From Thermoplasmata archaeon (lineage in GTDB: Archaea; Thermoplasmatota; Thermoplasmata; Lutacidiplasmatales; UBA184): a stretch of DNA of 64,000 bases. The notes below the pieces were generated by a model. It was given only the letters and a program-made list of their open reading frames with translations. It was not told the origin of the DNA and did not search any database. The stretch is taken from assembly GCA_021802125.1 (NCBI GenBank), contig JAKAAX010000001.1, positions 124,001 through 188,000 of the forward strand. Reading direction: 5' to 3'. The position numbers were made by a program, and so were the translations under genes. Shown here piece after piece: positions 53,801 through 60,355 of this stretch. Position 1 is the first letter of the stretch. Each line of letters opens with the position of its first letter.

Positions 53801-54631
53801 GTGACCGAGCTCGACCTCCTGCGCCAGTGCGAGGCACGCTGGTGGGCCTGGCGGAACGGAGCGGAGGACCCTCGGGCGGGTCCGCGTCCGGACGACCTGG
53901 AGGAACAGCTCACCCCCCTAGGGGGGAGCGAGGAAGGGGAGGACGCCGACGGGGACGCGAGGGGCGGCGCTGACTCGGCAGAGGAACGCAAGCGGCTCGG
54001 GATCTCCCTCCACACCGTGCTCGCTCAGGGTCCTCCGTGGGACGATCCGCGCCTGCCCGACCTTGTCGACCGGGCGCTTCCACGCTCGATCGCGGACCGG
54101 GAACGCCGGGTCGGGGAGCTCACCGAGGCCGCGAGGTGGGCGTTGCGACAGGACCTGTCCACCCCCGATGGCCCTCCTCTCCGAGAGGAGCCCCTGGCGC
54201 TGATCGTCGGGGACGCGGTCGTGTGGGGACGACCTGACGCCGTCTTCCTCTCGCCCGCCACCTCGCTGGTCGAGGACTACAAGGGCGGTCCCACGCGTGC
54301 GCCCTCCCCCGAGGTGCTGCGCACGCAGCACGGGTTCCAGCTTGGTTGCTACGCCCTGAGCATCCGTCGTGGACGACGACCGGTCCACGTCCGCGTGGTC
54401 CTCCCTCGCGCCAAGGGGATGCTCGCGTGGGAGCTGACCCCCTTGGACCTCGATGCGCAATCGGAGGAGCTTCAGCACCTGGTTCGCCGTGCGATCTCCA
54501 TCCTCGACCACGAGGCGAGTCCGACCCCGTGTGGCCGGGACGACTGCCCTCACTGCTTGGCGAGGACGGCAGCCGTTCCCGTCGCGCCCCCCTCGACCCC
54601 CGCACCCTTGTCTTCCGATCCCGGCGCGTAG
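50828..54631 (+). CDS. AddA-like UvrD/Rep helicase-nuclease
   Basis: A 1267-residue superfamily 1A helicase. Walker A is AAAGTGKTH, motif II VDEFQDVS, motif III VGDPKQSIYAFRGA, motif V IMTVHGAKGLEFP and motif VI LLYVAVTRARDRL. A C-terminal PD-(D/E)XK-type nuclease remnant (VEDYKGG) is followed by cysteines CGRDDCPHC. With the coupled AddB-like gene this would make a dimeric helicase-nuclease for end resection and recombination. The N-terminal 90 residues are dominated by proline, with runs longer than ten, before the helicase begins. The ATG at 50828 overlaps the upstream stop by four bases. RadB is encoded just downstream on the other strand. Confidence 0.87.
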   Translation: MSPEPLPRSSPSRRPPVRDHPPPARETPTSRTAPSDPVLPASHQGPVLPPPPPPSLPPPPPPISLPPPPPPPPPPPPPPPPPPAPPPPTTPDAALLVADLTSDVLLTAAAGTGKTHALVGRYLSALGDPREAGGPPATRVPTLVAITFTTAAAAEMRKRVEAAVRQTARQFPPKSEARQTWNRVLDVLHAARISTIHAFCASLLRELPLSARDIAGVVPGFDVLDATEANALREEAFRRTLVRLQSERGALWQSYVALAAERGVADVAEMVRILEEHRFATTPKALMSEAGSGTAPNGPGGGQPATSGAPLETLGKLWEAVQESYRRAKQERGGLDFDDLEEAALALTGDPSTLAELRGGIRHLLVDEFQDVSKRQLELLLRLRGSDPPIRRALFAVGDPKQSIYAFRGARGALEGLRGAMPGLREGRLDRTRRFRDPLATFVNRLSSVLLPAEAIGGRYEPILPAETATGGAGSSTHVDVVWLEGPLRATPTAGRDEVRKALQQRFLDPSLPGPVPADEGLEHAEARFIAGWVVDRLAAGETVRPWRPDDGDLPHRLGPGDVALLLSYRSHEEEYVAALRERGLKVVTHPGAGFHGRSEVQDVMNLLAVLAWEGDEASLYALLRSPFFAFSDEEMAEWFLAAESSGSLSEAFRHRAAASPGSREARSLQLIEGWRARRERTPPAELLRDALDDVGAWGTFADDGRGGRARANVEKLLDTIRELPRSGVVGLAAVHRYLLELQEREADEPEAGVELARDAVNIMTVHGAKGLEFPLVVVPGLQRQWSAPRGALLVSPTGKVAIEAGPEEEGKEVGSGAPEEGEPAAKAPTGANGAQAGPGGAATYEEVVAALAHDAELEARRLLYVAVTRARDRLLLTCVQRRSAAGAPLSFSREPWRRWLDEAFGFDATVEREIASTEGWRFRRLPSAAAETAPLSKDATPLPLPKWVEAADAPGGEAALPSEGGTGTLPFAEILEPGKLLRDHRRVPFTVTELDLLRQCEARWWAWRNGAEDPRAGPRPDDLEEQLTPLGGSEEGEDADGDARGGADSAEERKRLGISLHTVLAQGPPWDDPRLPDLVDRALPRSIADRERRVGELTEAARWALRQDLSTPDGPPLREEPLALIVGDAVVWGRPDAVFLSPATSLVEDYKGGPTRAPSPEVLRTQHGFQLGCYALSIRRGRRPVHVRVVLPRAKGMLAWELTPLDLDAQSEELQHLVRRAISILDHEASPTPCGRDDCPHCLARTAAVPVAPPSTPAPLSSDPGA
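50976..51094 (+). repeat. CCN-rich low-complexity tract (polyproline)
   Basis: Nearly continuous proline codons with mixed third bases encode most of residues 50-89 of the AddA-like helicase. Mixed codon use suggests selection for proline itself rather than a simple DNA repeat. Confidence 0.8.
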
Positions 54632-54653
54632 CCCCGGTCCGAAGGGCGCCCAC

Positions 54654-55352
54654 TCACCCCGAGACGATCCCCGCGTCGGTCAGACGGAACGTGGCGACGC
54701 CACCGTCGGGGAGGGACCGGTGCTTGAGCAGGACGGCGCGGCGCCACCCCTCCCGGGCCCGCTCGAACCGCAGGATCGTCTTCGCCACGTGATTGAGGAA
54801 CGAGCCACCGATGGGCTCGAACTGGCGGGTCTCGACATCGCGCCAGACCTGGTTCGTGATGAGAATCGGGATCGCACACTCCAGCCCCGCGTGCAGCAGG
54901 TCCGCCATCTGGACCGAGAGCGACTGGCGCGCCACGCCCTCCTCCTCCATCCCCAGCTGCAGCCGGTAGAGGAGCGTAGCCGAATCGACGATGACGAGAC
55001 CCACCCGACGCTCCTGCTCGACGGCGAGCGAGCAGGCCCGCTCGACGGCGCGCTCCTGCTCCTCCAGGGTCTTGGGAGAGGTCAGCAGGAGCCTGCGGAC
55101 CACGCGAGAGAGGTCGGTGCCCTGCCCTCGCGCCACTTGGTCCAGCCGGTCCAGCGAGAGGCCCTCGGTGTCGATGTACACGACCCAGCGGTCCGAGAGC
55201 GCGGTCCGGGCGGCCATCCACAGGCAGAAGTTGGACTTCCCCGTCCCACCTTCCCCGAAGATCTCGGTGATGGCCCCCTCCTCCAAACCTCCGGCCAACA
55301 ACGCATCCAGGGAGCGGATGCCGGTGGGGAGCCTGCCGAGGTTCGGGGCCAC
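54654..55352 (-). CDS. radB: RadB-like RecA-family recombinase paralogue
   Basis: A 232-residue RecA-fold ATPase. The opening GRLPTGIRSLDALLAGGLEEGAITEIFGEGGTGKS contains Walker A (GEGGTGKS, 33-40). Walker B is VGLVIVDSATLLYR, and VRRLLLTSPKTLEEQ and ITNQVWRDVE are typical of archaeal RadB/RadA. The lack of an N-terminal helix-hairpin-helix domain and the length favour RadB, a regulator of homologous recombination. The GTG start is 28 nt from a CCTTAAGC box. It is convergent with the AddA-like helicase, with 22 bases between the stops. Confidence 0.87.
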   Translation of the reverse strand: MAPNLGRLPTGIRSLDALLAGGLEEGAITEIFGEGGTGKSNFCLWMAARTALSDRWVVYIDTEGLSLDRLDQVARGQGTDLSRVVRRLLLTSPKTLEEQERAVERACSLAVEQERRVGLVIVDSATLLYRLQLGMEEEGVARQSLSVQMADLLHAGLECAIPILITNQVWRDVETRQFEPIGGSFLNHVAKTILRFERAREGWRRAVLLKHRSLPDGGVATFRLTDAGIVSG

Positions 55353-55376
55353 GGACCGCCCGCACCGTGGTGCGGC

Positions 55377-55383
55377 GCTTAAG
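55377..55383 (-). promoter_or_regulatory. TATA box of radB
   Basis: On the minus strand CTTAAGC is centred 28 nt before the GTG at 55352 and supports a leaderless GTG start. Confidence 0.5.
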
Positions 55384-55448
55384 GACGGCGACGGGGAGGG
55401 GGACGGCCCCTATCCCGGACGCCGTGACCGCGGTGGGGCAGCAGGGCC

Positions 55449-58400
55449 CTACCTGGACGACTTCCCTCCGAACGGGTCGGGAGCGACCTCGTCGATGGGA
55501 CGCCCGGCGGGAGCGGGGGCACGAGCGGGGGCGGGAGCTGGCGCGGGAGCGGGGGCGGGCGCAGGTGGAGGTGCGGCGGGGGGCGGGCTAGAGGCCGCCG
55601 CGGCGCCAGCCCCGGCTCCGGCTGCAGCGCCCGCGGGGACCGCGACGTCCGGCGGGAGGGACCCGCCTGCCGACGGCCCATACCCCGGGGCTCCCCCGGG
55701 CGGAGGGCCCGCGTAGCTGGCGTCCCACGCGGGGTCCTGGCCCTTCGGGTGCTTGGGCCCACGGTGGCGACCCACCGCGATCGCCACGATGCCCGCAGCG
55801 ATGGCCGCGACCACGAGGATGAGCAGCAGCGCCCACATCGGGATCGGGCCCACCATCGAGTTCAGGAACCCGCCGTTGCCCGGCGAAGGCGAGGACCCGC
55901 CGTTCACCGCGACGGGAACGTTCGCCACGCCCGAGTGACCGGCGCTGTCGTTGACGAACAGGACCGCGTTGAACGCCCCCGACGTGTTGTAGACGTGCGT
56001 CGGGTCGGCCGCGGCGCTCATCCCACCGTCACCGAAGTGCCAGCTGTAGACGTACGGGCCCGTCCCCCCCACGATCGTGGAGGTGAACGAGACCGCCTGT
56101 CCGACGTTGGCGGGGTTGGGGGATGGGGCCAGGTTGACCGAGAGGGCGCCTGCGGACTGGACCGAGACCGTCGCCTTCCCCGACGCCGTGCTCGACGCGG
56201 AATCGGTCACCACGACGGTCGCCGTGAACGTCCCCGAACGGGTGTAGGTGTGGCTCGCGACGCTGCCGGTCCCTGTCCCCCCGTCCCCGAAGGTCCAGGC
56301 GTAGGTGTAGGGGGGAGCGCCGCCAGAGCCGGAGCCCGTGCACTGGACGGAGAGGGGCGCGGGGCCGCTCGCCGGGGAACAGGAGGCGGTCGCGGCGAGC
56401 GCGCCGGAGGTGGGGCTCACCGTGAACGGGGCCGAGGTGCCGCGGGCCGTCACGCCGTTCGCGTCGGTCAGGACCACGGTCACGGTGTACCCGGTCCCTG
56501 CCGCCGTGGGCGTGCACGAGTAGCTGGTCGTGGTGGAGGTCGAACAGCCGAAGAGCGCCGTGGACGCGCTCCAGGTCAGCTGGTCGCTTCCGGCCCCTGG
56601 GTTGGTGACCGTCGTGGTGAAGGTGACGGTCCCGCCGACCTGGACCGACGAGGGGCTCGGGGCGGGGGTGCTGAGGGACGGGTCCGGGCTGACCGTGAAC
56701 GGCGCCGACGGGGAGCTCACCGAGAAACCGTTGGAGTCGGTCAGCTTGAACGTCGCCGTGTAGGTCCCCGCGGTCACCGGTACGCAGGTGATCGAGGTGG
56801 ATGCGGTGTTGGGGCAGCCGAGCCCGGTGCCCGGGGAGATCGTCCAGAGGAGCACGTCCCCGCCGGAACCGATGGAGGACACCGTAGAGGAGAAGGTGAC
56901 CGTTCCGCCGACGTCCACGCCGCCCACGCTGGCGACGGGTGTGGTGATCGAGGGGTCCGCGGACACGACGTAGGTGGCGGAGGAACTACCCGTCTTGGAC
57001 GCGGAGTCCGTCACCGTCACACCCACCGTGTAGGTTCCTGCCGCCGTGGGGACGCAGGTCCAGGTGGAGGTGGCGGAATTCGAGCAGCCGAGCCCGGCCG
57101 ACGGGGTGGAGGACCACGCGTAGGTGTAGGGGGCGGTCCCTCCCGACGCCACGGTCGTGAAGCTGACCGTCTGGCCGACATCGACGCTGGTGGGGCTCCC
57201 CACGGGCGCGGTCACGGAGGGGCCCGAGCCGGCGCCGCCCGAGACCGTGAGGCTCGCGGAAGTGTTGGACCCCACGCCCCCGTTCGAGTCGGTCACCTTC
57301 GCGGTGACGGTGTAGGTCCCGGCGGTCGTGGGCGTGCAGGAGATCGAGAGCGCGTTGGCGCTGGTGCACCCGAGGCCCGAGGCGGACTGGGTCCAGGAGT
57401 ACACGTCCGACCCGGATCCCGAGAGCCCCGCGGTCGCGGTGAACGTGAAGGCCGTTCCGACCACCGGCGCGGTGGTGGACGGGGCAGGGACCCCGACGGT
57501 CGGGGTCGGGTAGACGGTGTAGGCGGGGGCCGACCCCGTCCCGGAGTTCCCGTTCTTGTCGGTGACCTTCAGGCTCACCGTGTAGACGCTGGAGGCGGTG
57601 GGGGTGCACGTCAGCGTGGCCCCGGTGAGCGAGCCGCACCCCAGTCCCGTGGCGGGGGCGGTGCTCCAGGAGTAGGTGTAAGGCGTGGTCCCCCCGGAGA
57701 CGCTGGGTGTGAACGTGACCGACTGTCCCGTGTCCGCGCTCGAGGGGGAGGCCGTGATGCTTCCGACGCTGGGGCCCCCGGTGGACCCGCCCGTCGCGCC
57801 CCGTACGTGGATCATGACCGAGTTCGAGGAGCCCGAGTTCGCCCCCTGGGTCACGGTGACGGTCGGCCAGTAGATCCCCGGGCTGGTGTAGGTGTGGGTG
57901 GTCCACGCAAGCGAGGTCGTGGCGGTCCCGCCGTCCCCGAAGTTCCACGCGTAGGAGTATCCCGTGAGCGGCGAGGAGCCGCCGGTGACGTCCGCCCCGA
58001 AGTCCACCGCGAGAGAGGTGTTCCCGAACGTGACGTTCGCCGCAAGGAAGGCGGTCAAAGCTCCGAAGGCGCCCGTGTTCCCGTTCTGGGAGGCGAGGAA
58101 CATCGCGAGCTTGCCGACGTCGGCGCTCCCCAGCCCGGTCACCGGGTCCCATCCGACGGTCGTGGTGTATCCGAAGCCCGGTGGGGCGGTCCCATGGATG
58201 TTGTTCCCGACGACGACGTCGTGCATCGCGACGTCGTAGTTCGCTCCCTTCGCGATGGTGTAGAGGTTGTAGTTGGCCATCCCCTGGGGCTTCGGCGTCG
58301 AGCTGTTGTATTGCCACATCAGGTCGAGCATGGCCGTGTAGGTCGGGCAGGCGAGGGAGGTCCCCGCCGAGAGGGTCACCCCTCCGGTGTAGATCATCCA

Positions 58401-60221
58401 GAACCACGTGCCACCGATGGCGGAGACGTCCGGGACCCCGCGGTTGGTTCCGGAGAAACCGGTCATCCCGGTCTGATAGTACGGGGCCGCGACGGAGGAG
58501 TAACCTCCCGTGGAGCCCTCGTTGTTCCCGCAGCTGGACTGGAAGGTCCCGTTCCAGGCGAACTCGCGGAGGAAGATGCCGCTCGGCTGTGGGTAGACGT
58601 CCGTCCCGCCCACGCCGACCCCGGTCGGGAAGTCCGCCGGCTCGTCGCGGCTCCCCGCCGTGAAGGCGCCGCAGTCGCCGCTCGAGCTCTGGTAGCTCTC
58701 GCCCTGGCTCGCGGCCTTCGTCCAGCACGTGTTGGCGACGGTGCCTCCTCCCCAGCTGTTCGAAGCGAGGTAGACCCCGTTCGAGAGCGTGTTCCAGGTG
58801 CAGTCGCCCTCCTGGATGGTGGAGTCGGCGAGGTCGACCACGATGGTCGCGTTGGGGGCCATCGCGTGGACGGCCTCCATGTCGAGCAGCGTCTCTCCGG
58901 ACCAGCCGGAGGAGCCCCCGATGCACGACGACGCGCCGGTCCCGATGAGTTGCACGGTGGGCGCGGGCAGGCCCATGTCCGTCGAGTAGGTGGCGAGGTC
59001 GCTCTGGTAGCTGGAATAGCCGGGGTCGCAGAGCTCGTCCAGCCCGATCTTCGTGCCCTGCCCGCTCATGCCCATCCTCGCGAGGGTGGACGCGTCGTAG
59101 TAGAGCTGGTCCGTCGCGGGAGAGACTCCCGGGACGAGGCCCACGTCGTAGGAGGAGCTGCCGCCCGCGCTGTCGTTCACGAAGACCGTGACGTTCCCGC
59201 AGACCACCACGTCGCAGTAGTCCGATTGTCCCGGCTCGTAGTAGGAGTGGAAGTTCGCGAGGGAGGTCGCGCTCGTGACGAAGTTCTGGATCGTGCCGTC
59301 GAACCAGTGCCAGCTCACCTTGTACGGCGGCGTGCCGCCCGAGAGCGAGAGCGTCCAGGTGGTGTTCAGGTTCGTCGGCGGGAAGGCGATCGCGGTGTTC
59401 GCGGGGTGATACTGGATGATGTAGGGACTGGTGATGTTGATCACCAGCGCCGCGCTCCCGATCGACGGAACGGTCGAAGGAGACGGGGCGACCTCAAAGT
59501 GGGGGGCCCGTAGAAGGTCCACCGGGACCGGCGGGACCAGGGTCTGGAAGCCCCCGGACACCGACGCACCGAGGGGAGCGAAAGCGGAGGGCAGAGCGAG
59601 CGGTTGGGCCGGTCCGAACCCACTGCGCCCGGAGAGCTCGCCCTGGGAGAAGGTGGTGCCGAAGGCGGCACCCATGTTCCCGGCCGTCCCGACCAGGTTC
59701 CACAGGTACGGGCTGGTCTGGGTGACCTGGATGTCGTGCATCTCAAAGTAGGACAGGAGAGAGGCCTGGAGGGAGGCGTCCGGGGCGAAGGCGGCGTCGA
59801 ACTGGTTCCCGACCAGGAAGTGGTGGTACTGGGGGCTCCCGGGCGTGTAGATCTGGTTCAGGAGCTGCTGCTGGGCCGCGGCGTTCTGCGAAGGGAAGCT
59901 GAGCCCACCCGCGACCTCCGTGTTGGCCGCGAGGGCTCCGTTCCACTTCGCACCCACGAGGCTCGGCAGGGCACCCGCTTGGATGGCCAGGTTCGGCGTC
60001 GCCCCCTGGGGGAGCGCATGCCCCGAGGCTCCGGTGCCGGAGGGGAGGGCCAGGGCGGGAGAAGCGGAGAACGCCAGGAGGGCGAGCGCGAGCAGCGCGA
60101 GGGCAATGCCGACGACCGGCGGCTCCACCTTTCTCGCTCGCATCGCTCGCTTCGACGACCGGCTCGACCGCTGCTCCAAAGAGACGCCCAACATGTTCGT
60201 GCACCGAGAGAGGACCGACAC
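55449..60221 (-). CDS. Sedolisin (S53) peptidase with Ig/PKD repeats, membrane anchor and conserved cytoplasmic tail
   Basis: A 1590-residue exported protease. A signal segment (about 36-58) is followed by a pro-kumamolisin activation domain (about 85-210). The S53 catalytic domain contains E443 and D447 (GETLLDMEA) and the nucleophile S622 in SAGTSLACP. Then come PKD and about six Ig-like repeats with the GLGC…C-x-PT signature. A membrane helix lies near residues 1460-1482. The tail is proline/alanine-rich and ends RPIDEVAPDPFGG plus four residues. Sedolisins work at acid pH, which hints at an acidic habitat. The GTG at 60221 follows a CTTAAC box with a leader of about 24 nt; ATG 60194 or 60143 is possible. 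Confidence 0.87.
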   Translation of the reverse strand: MSVLSRCTNMLGVSLEQRSSRSSKRAMRARKVEPPVVGIALALLALALLAFSASPALALPSGTGASGHALPQGATPNLAIQAGALPSLVGAKWNGALAANTEVAGGLSFPSQNAAAQQQLLNQIYTPGSPQYHHFLVGNQFDAAFAPDASLQASLLSYFEMHDIQVTQTSPYLWNLVGTAGNMGAAFGTTFSQGELSGRSGFGPAQPLALPSAFAPLGASVSGGFQTLVPPVPVDLLRAPHFEVAPSPSTVPSIGSAALVINITSPYIIQYHPANTAIAFPPTNLNTTWTLSLSGGTPPYKVSWHWFDGTIQNFVTSATSLANFHSYYEPGQSDYCDVVVCGNVTVFVNDSAGGSSSYDVGLVPGVSPATDQLYYDASTLARMGMSGQGTKIGLDELCDPGYSSYQSDLATYSTDMGLPAPTVQLIGTGASSCIGGSSGWSGETLLDMEAVHAMAPNATIVVDLADSTIQEGDCTWNTLSNGVYLASNSWGGGTVANTCWTKAASQGESYQSSSGDCGAFTAGSRDEPADFPTGVGVGGTDVYPQPSGIFLREFAWNGTFQSSCGNNEGSTGGYSSVAAPYYQTGMTGFSGTNRGVPDVSAIGGTWFWMIYTGGVTLSAGTSLACPTYTAMLDLMWQYNSSTPKPQGMANYNLYTIAKGANYDVAMHDVVVGNNIHGTAPPGFGYTTTVGWDPVTGLGSADVGKLAMFLASQNGNTGAFGALTAFLAANVTFGNTSLAVDFGADVTGGSSPLTGYSYAWNFGDGGTATTSLAWTTHTYTSPGIYWPTVTVTQGANSGSSNSVMIHVRGATGGSTGGPSVGSITASPSSADTGQSVTFTPSVSGGTTPYTYSWSTAPATGLGCGSLTGATLTCTPTASSVYTVSLKVTDKNGNSGTGSAPAYTVYPTPTVGVPAPSTTAPVVGTAFTFTATAGLSGSGSDVYSWTQSASGLGCTSANALSISCTPTTAGTYTVTAKVTDSNGGVGSNTSASLTVSGGAGSGPSVTAPVGSPTSVDVGQTVSFTTVASGGTAPYTYAWSSTPSAGLGCSNSATSTWTCVPTAAGTYTVGVTVTDSASKTGSSSATYVVSADPSITTPVASVGGVDVGGTVTFSSTVSSIGSGGDVLLWTISPGTGLGCPNTASTSITCVPVTAGTYTATFKLTDSNGFSVSSPSAPFTVSPDPSLSTPAPSPSSVQVGGTVTFTTTVTNPGAGSDQLTWSASTALFGCSTSTTTSYSCTPTAAGTGYTVTVVLTDANGVTARGTSAPFTVSPTSGALAATASCSPASGPAPLSVQCTGSGSGGAPPYTYAWTFGDGGTGTGSVASHTYTRSGTFTATVVVTDSASSTASGKATVSVQSAGALSVNLAPSPNPANVGQAVSFTSTIVGGTGPYVYSWHFGDGGMSAAADPTHVYNTSGAFNAVLFVNDSAGHSGVANVPVAVNGGSSPSPGNGGFLNSMVGPIPMWALLLILVVAAIAAGIVAIAVGRHRGPKHPKGQDPAWDASYAGPPPGGAPGYGPSAGGSLPPDVAVPAGAAAGAGAGAAAASSPPPAAPPPAPAPAPAPAPAPARAPAPAGRPIDEVAPDPFGGKSSR
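57328..57377. repeat. 50-bp repeat, copy 1 (in sedolisin Ig-like module)
   Basis: These 50 bases are identical to 62358-62407. They encode the same stretch of an Ig-like repeat (LGCTSANALSISCTPT) in both proteins. Confidence 0.85.
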
Positions 60222-60268
60222 GGATCTGACCGACTCCCGGCGAGGCTCGAGGACCTTTCGGGCCCTAG

Positions 60269-60274
60269 TTAAGC
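60269..60274 (-). promoter_or_regulatory. TATA-like box of the sedolisin gene
   Basis: CTTAAC on the minus strand is the only AT-rich box in the 134-bp gap before the sedolisin. It would start transcription near 60245, about 24 nt before the GTG at 60221. Confidence 0.4.
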
Positions 60275-60355
60275 GCTTCGCGGGCGCTAGCGCGCGCGTC
60301 GCCAGTCCGGGGGGGAAGCGACCGGGCAGGGAGGGCCCGGGCTCTCGACCGGGTC

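Noticed and set aside
55749..59513. 1254-codon open frame opposite the sedolisin
   Set aside because: Composition is that of a GC-rich shadow (arginine, glycine, valine) and the sense strand encodes an intact protease.
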